Below are positions 6,642 through 16,235 of a stretch of DNA of 64,000 bases, in pieces; the stretch's first letter is position 1; each line of letters starts with the position of its first letter. This stretch comes from LH-M37 sp965602855 (GTDB lineage: Bacteria; Pseudomonadota; Gammaproteobacteria; SZUA-229): contig CBFCZV010000002.1 in assembly GCA_965602855.1 (NCBI GenBank), positions 40,197 through 104,196 of the forward strand. The letters run 5' to 3'. The notes beneath the pieces were generated by a model. That model was not told the origin of the DNA and did not search any database. It was given only the letters and a program-made list of their open reading frames with translations. The translations under genes were made by a program, and so were the position numbers.

Positions 6642-9230
6642 ATGAGTGATGATGCTGTACAGAGAATATTGATAGTCGAGGAATCGGCTACCCTGCGTTA
6701 TATGTTGACCAAGCTTTTTGAGAAGCAGGAGTATGAGTTAGTCGTCGCTGATTCCTTCCATTCAGCCATTGAGTTGTTGCCACACATTAAACAAAGCCTG
6801 CACGGCGCGGCTATTGGTCTCACTAATTATAAGCATAATAGTGAATCTGCACGCTTATTGGTGATGTTTAATCGCGAGCCTTACAGCGAACTCCCGGTTG
6901 TTTTGCTTTCTAATGCACCTGATTTGAATGTACTCAACTGGACGAGCACACGACCAAACTCGGCTATGGTGCCATGGGAGAATTATCAGGAAGCATCCTC
7001 TTCACTGCAATCAATGCTGGAGACTGATGATGAGGAAATAGAGCAGAACTGCTTCTCACAGACTTCTGAGCCGACAAGAGTGCTGTTTGTGGATGATTCG
7101 AGAAGTATCGTTGTTTATTACAGTCGTTTATTGAAAAAAAATGGTTATCAGGTTGAAACAGCTTCTTCGGTGCAACAGGCTTACAAGATTGCATTGGAGC
7201 AGGAATTTGATATTGCTGTCGTCGATTATTTTATGCCCGATGAGAATGGTACGGTGTTGTGTCAGATGCTTCGGGATAATCCATCGACAGAGAGTATTAG
7301 AACAGCGGTTATTACTGGTACTTATCTGGACTCGGTGATTCGTGATTGCCTGAAGGCCGGTGCGATTGAATGTTTCTTTAAAAATGAGGCGGAAGAATTA
7401 TTCCTGGCGCGTGTCGCTGCGATGAGCCGTTTCATTGAGATTCAACGTTCTATTGAGAAGCAACGTGAAGGCCTGGCCGCGATTCTTGAATCGGTGGGTG
7501 AGGGTGTGTATGGGGTTGATAATGAGGGTGTAGTGACTTTTGCAAACCCGATGACCTATAGCCTTCTCGGGCTTGAGGAATCGGAGAGTTTGATAGGCCA
7601 GGATGCCTGTAAAGTTTTTCATTATAAGGATGATAAGCAACGCCGAGAAGATGATCAGCTTCGTGCTGCTTATGAGAAAAAAGATGCGCTGCGAAGTTGG
7701 GAAACATGTTTTCAGCATAAGTCTGGAAAAGCGGTTCCTGTGGAATGCACTTTGCAGCCGTTGGATATTAATGGTGCTCAGGAAGGCTCGGTGGTGGCCT
7801 TTCGTGATATCTCAAATCAAAAAATGCTGGAAGAACGTTTACGCTGGCAGGCGACTCACGATCACTTGACCGAAATTTATAACCGTCGTTATCTGGAAAC
7901 CCAGCTGGAAGAAGAAATCAGTCATGTACAACGCAGTGGTATCGCCAGTGCAGTTGTCTATCTGGATCTTGATCGTTTTAAATATGTGAATGATACGGTG
8001 GGGCATGCAGCGGGTGATAAATTGCTGAAAGACATCAGTGCCACGCTGGTTAAACAGCTGAGGAGAAATGATGTAGTTGCGCGTATCGGTGGTGATGAGT
8101 TTGCGATCATCCTAAAAAATGTTGATGCTGATCTGGCAATGAGCCTTGCGGATGGATGTCGTGACTCGCTGACTGGCTTGCGTGTGCCGCATGAGGACAA
8201 ATCGTATCATGTGAATGCCAGTGTTGGTGTGGCCATGATAGATGGTGAAATAAGTACAGCGGGTGATGTTATGGCTGATGCAGATATCGCCTGTCATGTT
8301 GCAAAACGGCTGGGTCGAAATCAGACGCATCTGTATGATAAAAATGATGATGAACGTAATGCCATGGGCAGTGAATTGGGCTGGTCAACGAGGCTTCATC
8401 AAGCTCTGGAGAACGATCATTTTGAATTGCACTTCCAGCCTATTCTCGATTTGCATGAGATGGATTTCGTCGATTTGCCGATTCAAAATGGATTGTTGTG
8501 GGAACAGTATCTGGATTTGAAAAAAGACCGATACAATTATGAAGTGCTTATAAGAATGCGCACGGAAGATGGTGAGTTGTATCTGCCAGACACGTTTATA
8601 CCCACTGCCGAGCGTTTCAATATGATGATTGATGTTGATATGTGGGTGATCGAGCATGCCCTGACTGCTCTGGTGGCTGCAGGTCAGGAACCGGGAAAAA
8701 TCTGTCTGTCGATAAATCTTTCGGGACATACACTGGATGATGATGAGGCTGTTAATGTCATTAAATCTTTGATTAAAAAATATGATGTTTTACCTAGTGA
8801 TCTGGTGTTTGAAATTACCGAGACCAGTGCTATTGCGAATATGAATCAGGCTAATCGATTTATGTCTGCGATGAGTGAAATTGGTTGTCGTTTCTCTCTG
8901 GATGATTTTGGCTCTGGTTTCTGTTCGTTCTCGCAACTCAAAAGTTTGCCATCGGATTATGTGAAAATTGATGGCCAGTTTGTGAAGAATATGGCGAGAG
9001 GTTCAATCGATCGTGCCATTGTTACAGCGATGAATGATGTGGCACATTCGCTGTCTCGTTCAACAGTGGCGGAATATGTTGAAAGCCCGGAAGTGATGCG
9101 CTTGCTGAAAGTGTGCGGTGTTGATCGTGTTCAGGGTAATTATATATCCTACCCGCTTGAGCATTTGCCGCATGGTATTACAGCAAAGCTGGCTATGCAG
9201 AAATCAAGAATGAAAGAGCCGGTTAGTTAG
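6642..9230 (+). CDS. Multi-domain c-di-GMP signalling protein (REC-REC-PAS-GGDEF-EAL)
   Basis: An 862-residue cytosolic regulator. Residues 8-120 resemble a receiver domain but lack a phospho-acceptor Asp (the expected strand reads GAAIGLTNY). Residues 146-265 are a full receiver with DD at 151-152 and acceptor D195 (VVDYFMP). A PAS domain covers about 280-395. The GGDEF domain has intact GGDEF at 483-487 and an RxxD inhibitory site (RRND, 474-477), predicting an active, product-inhibited diguanylate cyclase. The EAL domain (about 585-850) has EVL in place of EAL, but keeps NLS, EITE, DDFGSG, KID and AEYVE-type residues, so phosphodiesterase activity is plausible. The start follows AGAGGAAG. 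It runs divergently from hemB and its end overlaps hemF by 8 bases. Confidence 0.92.
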   Translation: MSDDAVQRILIVEESATLRYMLTKLFEKQEYELVVADSFHSAIELLPHIKQSLHGAAIGLTNYKHNSESARLLVMFNREPYSELPVVLLSNAPDLNVLNWTSTRPNSAMVPWENYQEASSSLQSMLETDDEEIEQNCFSQTSEPTRVLFVDDSRSIVVYYSRLLKKNGYQVETASSVQQAYKIALEQEFDIAVVDYFMPDENGTVLCQMLRDNPSTESIRTAVITGTYLDSVIRDCLKAGAIECFFKNEAEELFLARVAAMSRFIEIQRSIEKQREGLAAILESVGEGVYGVDNEGVVTFANPMTYSLLGLEESESLIGQDACKVFHYKDDKQRREDDQLRAAYEKKDALRSWETCFQHKSGKAVPVECTLQPLDINGAQEGSVVAFRDISNQKMLEERLRWQATHDHLTEIYNRRYLETQLEEEISHVQRSGIASAVVYLDLDRFKYVNDTVGHAAGDKLLKDISATLVKQLRRNDVVARIGGDEFAIILKNVDADLAMSLADGCRDSLTGLRVPHEDKSYHVNASVGVAMIDGEISTAGDVMADADIACHVAKRLGRNQTHLYDKNDDERNAMGSELGWSTRLHQALENDHFELHFQPILDLHEMDFVDLPIQNGLLWEQYLDLKKDRYNYEVLIRMRTEDGELYLPDTFIPTAERFNMMIDVDMWVIEHALTALVAAGQEPGKICLSINLSGHTLDDDEAVNVIKSLIKKYDVLPSDLVFEITETSAIANMNQANRFMSAMSEIGCRFSLDDFGSGFCSFSQLKSLPSDYVKIDGQFVKNMARGSIDRAIVTAMNDVAHSLSRSTVAEYVESPEVMRLLKVCGVDRVQGNYISYPLEHLPHGITAKLAMQKSRMKEPVS

Positions 9231-10143
9231 CGTTAAGCCAGTCTTTAGGTTTTAAATAGTAGTCGTAGAGTTCTGCTTCAGCGCTACCCGCTTTAGGCTT
9301 CCAGTCGTATTTAAAATGTACCACGGGTGGCAGTGACATCAGGATGGATTCTGTGCGGCCACCTGTTTGCAGACCAAACAAAGTGCCGCGGTCATAAACC
9401 AGATTAAACTCAACGTAGCGGCCACGACGATAGAGCTGGAATTCTCGTTGAGCTTCGGTGTATTCGGTATCCTTTCTTCGCTGTACTATTGGCAAATAGG
9501 CTTTAAGATATTGTTCGCCAACACTACGGGTGAAATCAAAGCATAGATCAAAACCGCCTTCGTTTAAATCATCAAAAAACAAACCGCCGATACCGCGCTG
9601 CTCGTCACGGTGCTTGAGATAAAAATATTCATCGCACCATTTTTTATATTTTGGATAAACATCATCGCCAAAGGGTTGGCAGACTTGTTGTGTGGCTTGA
9701 TGCCAGTGAATGCAGTCTTCCTTGTTGCCATAGTAAGGTGTCAGATCAAAACCACCGCCGAACCACCAGACGGGATAGCTGCCTTCTTTGCGGGCAATAA
9801 AAAAACGTACATTGGCATGGGAAGTTGGCACATGTGGATTTTTGGGGTGAATAACCAGTGACACGCCCATGGCTTCAAATTCTCTACCCGCCAGTTCGGG
9901 GCGATGTGAGGTTGCTGAGACGGGAAGTTTTCCACCAGTAACGTGAGAAAAATTAACGCCTGCCTGTTCAAATACAGCGCCATCGGTAAGAACACGGGTG
10001 ATGCCACCGCCGCCATTATTTTCTCGTTGCCATTCATCGATAATGAAATTTCCCTGACCATCTTCTTCGGCGAGAGTTTCACAAATGTTTTTTTGCAGGC
10101 TGAGTAAAAAATCCTTCACGGCATTGATATCGGGTTGTGACAT
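9223..10143 (-). CDS. hemF: Oxygen-dependent coproporphyrinogen III oxidase
   Basis: Converts coproporphyrinogen III to protoporphyrinogen IX using O2, the aerobic step of haem synthesis. The sequence is a full-length (306 aa) HemF: NGGGGITRVL, FEQAGVNFSHV, PHVPTSHANVRFF, WWFGGGFDLTPYYG and YVEFNLVYDRGTLFGLQTGGRTESILMS segments all match the family's conserved active-site regions. It implies oxygen use. Ten bases separate it from tsaC upstream, so the two are probably co-transcribed. Confidence 0.97.
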   Translation of the reverse strand: MSQPDINAVKDFLLSLQKNICETLAEEDGQGNFIIDEWQRENNGGGGITRVLTDGAVFEQAGVNFSHVTGGKLPVSATSHRPELAGREFEAMGVSLVIHPKNPHVPTSHANVRFFIARKEGSYPVWWFGGGFDLTPYYGNKEDCIHWHQATQQVCQPFGDDVYPKYKKWCDEYFYLKHRDEQRGIGGLFFDDLNEGGFDLCFDFTRSVGEQYLKAYLPIVQRRKDTEYTEAQREFQLYRRGRYVEFNLVYDRGTLFGLQTGGRTESILMSLPPVVHFKYDWKPKAGSAEAELYDYYLKPKDWLNAN

Positions 10144-10153
10144 GTTGTTGCTC

Positions 10154-10708
10154 TTATTGGCGTACAGTTTGAAGATTATCTAGTTTTTTGATGACTGAGG
10201 GCTGCCCGCTGAGATGGCGGTCATCAATTAATATGGTATCCACTTTACCATGAAAATATTTGTGTGCCTGCAATGCGTTGATAATCGTTTTTTTGCCGCT
10301 CAGGTTGGCGCTTGTTGAAACAATCGGGTGGACAAGTTGCTGGCAGAGTTCTGTGACTACAGGATGCTGGCTGATACGTATTGCTATGGTTCTTTGCTCA
10401 TTAGTGAGCCAGTTGGGTAAAGAATCTTTTGCTGAAACAATCCAGCTGGTAGGGGTGTCTGTTTGAGTCAATTTGTTTTGTTCACTGGGCGCTAGCTCTT
10501 CAATGTAATCCTTGAAAAGTTCAAGCGAATGACCAAGTAAAATCAGCCCTTTATCTGGTGCTCTTTGTTTGAGCCGGTTTAGCTCAGCGATAGCGTCAGG
10601 ATTCATCGGGTCGCAGCCAAGACCGTAAACGGTTTCAGTGGGATAGATAATGATCCCACCATGACGTATCTGGTGTGCTGCATGCTGGATGGCAAAGTGG
10701 CTCGCCAT
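10154..10708 (-). CDS. tsaC: Threonylcarbamoyl-AMP synthase (YrdC/Sua5 family)
   Basis: Makes L-threonylcarbamoyladenylate for the t6A37 modification of ANN-decoding tRNAs, together with TsaB, TsaD and TsaE. The 184-residue length fits TsaC rather than the longer Sua5. Recognisable parts are GGIIIYPTETVYGLGCD, LNRLKQRAPDKGLILL, PTSWIVSA and VSTSANLSGK. It lies between topA and hemF on the same strand with gaps of about ten bases, an arrangement common in gammaproteobacteria. Confidence 0.95.
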   Translation of the reverse strand: MASHFAIQHAAHQIRHGGIIIYPTETVYGLGCDPMNPDAIAELNRLKQRAPDKGLILLGHSLELFKDYIEELAPSEQNKLTQTDTPTSWIVSAKDSLPNWLTNEQRTIAIRISQHPVVTELCQQLVHPIVSTSANLSGKKTIINALQAHKYFHGKVDTILIDDRHLSGQPSVIKKLDNLQTVRQ

Positions 10709-10717
10709 AGTTATGGC

Positions 10718-13159
10718 TTATTTCTTCTTAACGGTTTTCTTTTTAGTTACCGCTTTTTTCTTTGTTGCTGTTTTCTTTTTTTTGATTTTTTTCTTGGTCG
10801 TTTTCTTTTTAGGGGGCTTTTTCTTAGCTGTTTTTTTCTTTGCAGCTTTCTTTTTTCGACCTTTGCGTTCAGGCGCCTCTGCCAGTAGTTTTTCGCATTC
10901 TTCCTGGGTTAGATCCTTTGGTTCTTTGTCCTTGGGTATTTTTGCGTTTTTCTCACCGTTGGTAATGTACGGGCCATAACGTCCGTTCAATACTTCTATG
11001 TCCGTGCCTTCAAAGCTCTTGATGTATTTGTTGGCATCAAATTCTTTTTTCGCAGCGACGAGTTCCATCGCCTGTTCAAGCGTGATGTTGTAGGGGTCGA
11101 TGTTCTGATCCTGATACGCCTTGTTGATGGAAACGAATTTACTATCGTATTTAACGTAAGGTCCGAAGCGACCATAATTGGTTGAGATCTTTTCGCCGTC
11201 GGGTGAATCACCCAGTTCACGTGGCAATACGAACAAGCATTCGTAGTTGTCCATAGTGATTTCGTTCATTTTCATGCCGGGTTTTAGACTGGCAAAAGCC
11301 GGTTTTTCTTCGTCGTCTTTATCACCAATCTGCACGAACGGACCATAAGGGCCCATGCGAACGCTAATGGGTTTCTGTGTTTTAGGATCGGTGCCGATGT
11401 GGCGAGACTGTGCAACATCAGCACGGCTGACATTTTCGTCTATGTCGACACACTGTTCTTTGAACGGCGTCCAGAAATCTTTCAGTAACGGGATCCAGTC
11501 TTTTTCACCACGAGAAACGTTATCGAGTTCATCTTCGAGATTGGCGGTGAATTCGTAATCAACATACTGCCTGAAATGTTCGGTCAAAAAACCGTTAACA
11601 ATGCGGCCGATGTCGGTCGGTGTGAAGCGCCGGCTTTCGAGTTCAACGTAACCACGGTTGACCAGTGTTGAAATAATATTGGCGTAAGTTGATGGGCGGC
11701 CGATACCAAACTCTTCCAGGGTTTTAACCAGACTGGCTTCAGAGAAGCGTGGTGGTGGCTCAGTGAAGTGCTGGCCATTTTTGATTTCCAGTAGCTTAAC
11801 CTTTTCGCCTTCCGTGAGTTCGGGCAATAATTTTTCGTCATCATCCGCTTTGCTGTCATCAGCACCTTCCATGTATACAGACATGAATCCAGCGTGACGA
11901 ATGGTAGAACCGTTAGCGCGGAATATATTGCCATCGCCACAGCCTAAATCAACGCGCACGGTATCCAGTGTGGCATGAATCATCTGGCAGGCCATAGTGC
12001 GTTTCCAAATTAGTTCGTAGAGTGCGAGCTGATCTGGTTTTAAATATTGTTTTAGGTCCTCGGGTGTATGTTTAACCGAAGTCGGGCGAATTGCCTCATG
12101 CGCTTCCTGTGCATTTTTTGATTTGTTTTTGAAAAAACGAGCTTCTTCTGGCAGATTGTCTTTGCCGTAGCGGTCGTTAATCAAGCCACGAATTTCATCC
12201 AGCGCTTCACTAGCGAGCATCAACGAGTCAGTACGCATGTAGGTAATCAAACCAACGGTTTCACCGCCGATGTTGATGCCTTCGTATAAGTTTTGCGCGG
12301 TACGCATGGTGCGTTGTGTAGTAAAACGAAGTTTACGCGCAGCTTCCTGCTGCATGGTCGAAGTGGTAAATGGAGGTGAAGGATTACGTTTACGTTGTTT
12401 CTTCTCAATCTTATTGATCGAGAGTTCACCATTTGCTGCAGCCAATAATGTATTGCGTGCTTTGGTTGCGCCTGCTTCATCAGTGATACTGAATTGCTTT
12501 ATCTTTTCGTTCTCAAGTAGATTTAGTTTGCCCAGAAATTGTTGTTTGCCTTTGGCGACATCGGCTTCGATGGTCCAGTATTCCTGAGGATCAAATTCTT
12601 CTATTTCTATTTGACGTTCAACAATCAGACGCAAGGCGGGACTTTGTACGCGCCCGGCTGATAAGCCACGTTGTACTTTTTTCCATAATAAAGGTGACAG
12701 GTTGAAACCCACCAGATAATCAAGCGCACGTCTGGCCAGATAAGCATTAACCAGATTTGTTGATAATTCTCGTGGTGAAGCGATGGCTTCTTTAATCGCG
12801 CGTTTAGTTACCTCGTTAAAGGCAACGCGAGATACATTAATATCATCAAGTAGACCTTTTTCTTTGAGCAGTTCAAATAAATGCCATGAAATCGCTTCTC
12901 CCTCGCGATCCAAATCAGTTGCGAGATAGAGGTTGTCTGCTTTCTTTAAAAACTTGATGATTTTTTCAACGTGTTTTTCATTACGTTCAATGAGCTGATA
13001 CTTCATTTCGAAGTCATGCTCAGTATCAACGGCGCCCTCTTTAGGGATGAGATCGCGGACGTGGCCATAGGAGGCGAGGACTTTAAAATCCTTGCCTAAA
13101 TATTTTTCTATGGTTTTTGCTTTTGCGGGAGACTCAACAATAACAAGATTTTTGCTCAT
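10718..13159 (-). CDS. topA: DNA topoisomerase I with lysine-rich tail
   Basis: Type IA topoisomerase that relaxes negative supercoils. The TOPRIM domain is at the N-terminus (LVIVESPAKAKTIEKYLG, then LYLATDLDREGEAI). The catalytic tyrosine is in GLITYMRTDSL near residue 310. After the core, the usual C-terminal zinc fingers are absent (no CxxC pairs); instead there are repeats of the GPYGPF / GRFGPYV / GRYGPYI type, followed by a tail of about 50 residues made almost wholly of Lys, Ala and Thr. Such repeats plus a basic tail are known in actinobacterial TopA, where they aid DNA binding. 813 residues. Confidence 0.96.
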   Translation of the reverse strand: MSKNLVIVESPAKAKTIEKYLGKDFKVLASYGHVRDLIPKEGAVDTEHDFEMKYQLIERNEKHVEKIIKFLKKADNLYLATDLDREGEAISWHLFELLKEKGLLDDINVSRVAFNEVTKRAIKEAIASPRELSTNLVNAYLARRALDYLVGFNLSPLLWKKVQRGLSAGRVQSPALRLIVERQIEIEEFDPQEYWTIEADVAKGKQQFLGKLNLLENEKIKQFSITDEAGATKARNTLLAAANGELSINKIEKKQRKRNPSPPFTTSTMQQEAARKLRFTTQRTMRTAQNLYEGINIGGETVGLITYMRTDSLMLASEALDEIRGLINDRYGKDNLPEEARFFKNKSKNAQEAHEAIRPTSVKHTPEDLKQYLKPDQLALYELIWKRTMACQMIHATLDTVRVDLGCGDGNIFRANGSTIRHAGFMSVYMEGADDSKADDDEKLLPELTEGEKVKLLEIKNGQHFTEPPPRFSEASLVKTLEEFGIGRPSTYANIISTLVNRGYVELESRRFTPTDIGRIVNGFLTEHFRQYVDYEFTANLEDELDNVSRGEKDWIPLLKDFWTPFKEQCVDIDENVSRADVAQSRHIGTDPKTQKPISVRMGPYGPFVQIGDKDDEEKPAFASLKPGMKMNEITMDNYECLFVLPRELGDSPDGEKISTNYGRFGPYVKYDSKFVSINKAYQDQNIDPYNITLEQAMELVAAKKEFDANKYIKSFEGTDIEVLNGRYGPYITNGEKNAKIPKDKEPKDLTQEECEKLLAEAPERKGRKKKAAKKKTAKKKPPKKKTTKKKIKKKKTATKKKAVTKKKTVKKK

Positions 13160-13198
13160 TTGGGGGGCTACACAGTTGGTTGATTAGAGATGCAGGAA

Positions 13199-13678
13199 TT
13201 ACTGAATAAAGTCGACAACTTCATTGAAAACTAAACCTTCCATCCAGGCAAAGGCATTTTCTTCACCGGGGTGAGTATGAAGTACGATCATAACAATCCA
13301 TTTAAGTTGTTCGATATCCAGTGGGTGTTCAAGCGCCATGATACGGTCTAGCACCAGTTCACGAGTTACTGGTGTGAGAATATCGGACTGCTCAAGATAC
13401 ATGAGAAAACCAATAGATTCATCATCAAGAATGTTTTTTTCAAAGTCGCTAAAAATACGAATGCTATTCGTATTAGCGGGTATGTGATCCTGACCCTCAC
13501 GAAGAGTTGCCAGATCTTCCAGCCAGTTAAAGGCCTGATCGATTTCCTGATGCTGAAAACCAACCTCTTCCAGTCTGATTTGTATGTCGTTGCGCTCGTC
13601 TATATTCTCATTGTCTTCACCGAGATATTCTTCAAAGAGAAACATCAGTACATCGACGACGGATTGTTTAATCAACAT
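13199..13678 (-). CDS. smg: Smg family protein (DUF494)
   Basis: A 159-residue acidic protein beginning MLIKQSVVDVLMFLFEEYL and matching the Smg/DUF494 family, conserved in gammaproteobacteria between dprA and topA. It is mostly helical with no catalytic motif visible. The molecular role is not established; the constant position beside dprA and topA suggests a DNA-related or housekeeping role. Confidence 0.9.
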   Translation of the reverse strand: MLIKQSVVDVLMFLFEEYLGEDNENIDERNDIQIRLEEVGFQHQEIDQAFNWLEDLATLREGQDHIPANTNSIRIFSDFEKNILDDESIGFLMYLEQSDILTPVTRELVLDRIMALEHPLDIEQLKWIVMIVLHTHPGEENAFAWMEGLVFNEVVDFIQ

Positions 13679-13723
13679 GATTTTCTATATATCCACTTGT
13701 TATAGAGTGTGATTCAGCAGGTG

Positions 13724-14824
13724 CTATTGTACACGCGTATACCTGCCGCCTTCATTCACAACGCTGCCCTCAAGTTCCATAATTAACAACATGGAAGCGA
13801 CTTCGGCAGCCGAAAAACCGCTGCAATCGACGAGTTCATCAATGGCAGTGGCTTCATATTGCAGGCATTTGAGCAGTTTTTGGTGATCGGGGTCAAGTGT
13901 CTGCTCATTTTTCTCACTATTTAGTGGTTCTGCCGAGGGTGTAATCTCTGTTGGTAGGTGGGGTCGCAACTCTTCAATGATGTCTTCAGCGGTCTCGACC
14001 AGCTTGGCGCCCTGACGTATCAATTGGTGGCAGCCACGGGATAAGGGGTTGTGGATGGAGCCGGGGATGGCAAAGACTTCTCGGTTTTGTTCCAGTGCGT
14101 GTTTGGCGGTAATCAGGGAGCCGCTTTTGAGAGCGGCCTCAACCACCAGTGTGCCCAGTGACAGGCCGCTGATAATGCGATTCCGTCTAGGGAACAGGCC
14201 CTTATGAGGTTCGGTGCCAATAGGAACTTCAGAGACCACTGCGCCGTGGTTGGCAATTTCTTCAGCCAGGGCGCGATGGACGGCAGGGTAGACGATATCC
14301 AGTCCATGGGCGACCAGCGCGACTGTGCTGGCAATTCCCTGTAAAGCACCCTGATGACTAGCGCCATCAATACCGCGTGCCAGCCCGCTGGTAATGGTGA
14401 TGCCTGAGTTGGAAAGGTGTTTGGCAAAATCGCTGGCGGTTCTTTTTCCAGCGGCGGTAGGGTTACGGCTACCTACCATGGCTAATTGTGGCTGGCGCAG
14501 GTAATCGGGGTCGCCACGCACAAACAGCACGGGCGGTGGCTGGCTGATGGATTTTAGTTGCTGTGGGTATCGTGGATCGAGCAGGGTAATGATGTGGTGA
14601 TTATCTGAAGATTCGGCCCATTCGATGTCGGTTTGTACAGCATCGAGGTCGGGTTGCTGAATGGCGGTAATCGTTTGTTTATTGAAGCCCAGATCGGACA
14701 GCTTTGAGCTGTTGGTGGCCAGAATTTTTTCAGGTAGCCCGAATGTGCTCAGCAGTTTGTGAACGCCTGCAACGCCGAGTCCAGTGGCGTGAAGTAAGAT
14801 AAGCCAGTTTTTGACATTATTCAT
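13724..14824 (-). CDS. dprA: DNA-processing protein DprA
   Basis: Binds incoming single-stranded DNA during natural transformation and loads RecA. The Rossmann-like core is clear: LAMVGSRNPTAAGKR, GITITSGLARGIDGASHQGAL, and GTEPHKGLFPRRNRIISGLSLGTLVVEAA, the SGL and RNR signatures. An N-terminal helical domain and a C-terminal winged-helix-like DprA_WH region (YEATAIDELVDCSGFSAAEVASMLLIMELEG) complete it. 366 residues is normal. DprA is widely kept even in non-transformable bacteria, so competence cannot be concluded. Confidence 0.95.
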   Translation of the reverse strand: MNNVKNWLILLHATGLGVAGVHKLLSTFGLPEKILATNSSKLSDLGFNKQTITAIQQPDLDAVQTDIEWAESSDNHHIITLLDPRYPQQLKSISQPPPVLFVRGDPDYLRQPQLAMVGSRNPTAAGKRTASDFAKHLSNSGITITSGLARGIDGASHQGALQGIASTVALVAHGLDIVYPAVHRALAEEIANHGAVVSEVPIGTEPHKGLFPRRNRIISGLSLGTLVVEAALKSGSLITAKHALEQNREVFAIPGSIHNPLSRGCHQLIRQGAKLVETAEDIIEELRPHLPTEITPSAEPLNSEKNEQTLDPDHQKLLKCLQYEATAIDELVDCSGFSAAEVASMLLIMELEGSVVNEGGRYTRVQ

Positions 14825-14854
14825 CCCTGAAAAAATGTTCCGCTATATATCTGG

Positions 14855-16096
14855 CTATTGCGGTGTGACAACAGTGTCGTGATTATTGATAACGAGGGTC
14901 GATTCTAAAATCAGGCCATAACTTACCTTGTCAAAAGTGCGGAAAATCATCATTAAACCACTGCGTTTTTCTGGTAGCTTAACCTTACCGCGCTTTCTAG
15001 GATCAAAGTGATCTTTAACCATTTCTCCTGATGATTGGGTTTCAAGTAAGTGACCGACTTGAAGGCCATTGCGGTTACCGCGGTTAATAACAGCAATCTG
15101 GTATTTAGCAATGCCGAACAGAGCGTCGGATAGAGAAATAATCTGTCCTTTTACATCATGATCAGGTGTTCGAGGATAATACAGGTTATTTATCTTACTT
15201 TTATCAACAGGCAATAAACGGTCGCCTATTAGTACTTCGCGCTCGGTGAAAGTGAGTTGTGCAGTAGCTGGGTCGTCATATTTTTTAATATGAGCTTCGC
15301 CTGCATAAATAGCCTCAAAGCCAAAAATTTCGTCAGTTTCAGGATCAACGAGTTCATCGCCAGGGCGGAAGACAGTAAAGCGAACGCGTTCTTTGTCCAG
15401 TTCACCACGAACATAAATGGTATTGTCCTGACCCATAATTAAATGATTGTCATCACTAGCTATAATATAGGGTGCATTTTCCAGTTCCTCTTTGGTGACT
15501 ACACGAGGTTTGGTCAGAAATTGACGTATGGCATCGCCTGGAATAGTGACAACACTAGCATCTAAGCCCTGTTTACGGATGGTAGGGCTGAGTTTTACTA
15601 TGCGTAAATATTTTTCATCTCTTTCTACGGTGCGTGCAGTGTGAGTTACTTTTTGCTGAGCGGTTCCCTCAACCACAATTTGTGGCTGTCCATCGATGTA
15701 GATAAGTGTCAATACATCACCAGGGTAAATTAGATGTGGATTTTCAACCTGACGGTTTTTGTGCCAGATTTCGGGCCAGAACCAGGGGTCTCTCAGGAAT
15801 TGACTGGAAATATCCCATAAAGTATCGCCTTTTTTTACTGTGTATTGGCGTGGATGGCTTTGTTTTACGCGAATAGTGCTGTGCTTCTGATCGCTATTTT
15901 CGGTTTCTTCTGACAAGGGTTCCTGCTGATTTTCTGTAATAATATCAGGATCTTGCTGGGTAAGATCTTGTTCGGTACTGATCTGAGAGTGATCAGGTTT
16001 GCGTTTAGCCGGGAATGAACAGGCAGATACGCCTGCAACCAGTAAACAGGTTACAATTAGACGCAGGTATTTGGTAAAGATGGTGGGTGTGTTCAT
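14855..16096 (-). CDS. LysM-domain lipoprotein
   Basis: A 413-residue envelope protein. The signal peptide ends in a lipobox (VAGVSAC), predicting lipid attachment at Cys26. A LysM peptidoglycan-binding domain is at about residues 88-140 (YTVKKGDTLWDISSQFL, with NPHLIYPGDVLTLIY). The remaining 270 residues are beta-rich without a recognised enzyme motif. Its position just upstream of dprA and divergent from def is conserved in gammaproteobacteria. It may anchor or sense the cell wall; the exact role is unknown. Confidence 0.88.
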   Translation of the reverse strand: MNTPTIFTKYLRLIVTCLLVAGVSACSFPAKRKPDHSQISTEQDLTQQDPDIITENQQEPLSEETENSDQKHSTIRVKQSHPRQYTVKKGDTLWDISSQFLRDPWFWPEIWHKNRQVENPHLIYPGDVLTLIYIDGQPQIVVEGTAQQKVTHTARTVERDEKYLRIVKLSPTIRKQGLDASVVTIPGDAIRQFLTKPRVVTKEELENAPYIIASDDNHLIMGQDNTIYVRGELDKERVRFTVFRPGDELVDPETDEIFGFEAIYAGEAHIKKYDDPATAQLTFTEREVLIGDRLLPVDKSKINNLYYPRTPDHDVKGQIISLSDALFGIAKYQIAVINRGNRNGLQVGHLLETQSSGEMVKDHFDPRKRGKVKLPEKRSGLMMIFRTFDKVSYGLILESTLVINNHDTVVTPQ

Positions 16097-16235
16097 TGTT
16101 GTTTTATGCCCCAGTATTTTCCCTGAAATTATCCGTTGTTATCAACAGTTTAGCTGATAAACTTCGATTTATTAAGTAAGTTTGCAAAGATTTTAGCAGA
16201 AATCCCGAAACTAGCTCTTATCTGAAGAAATTAAT

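Noticed and set aside
7398..7718. Minus-strand frames inside the GGDEF-EAL gene
   Set aside because: They are antisense to a clearly coding, domain-bearing gene and show no family motif.
10661..10979. Plus-strand frames encoding very hydrophobic Phe/Leu-rich 'membrane proteins'
   Set aside because: They are the complement of the AAA/AAG lysine codons of the topA tail; the hydrophobicity is an artefact and there is no ribosome-binding site.
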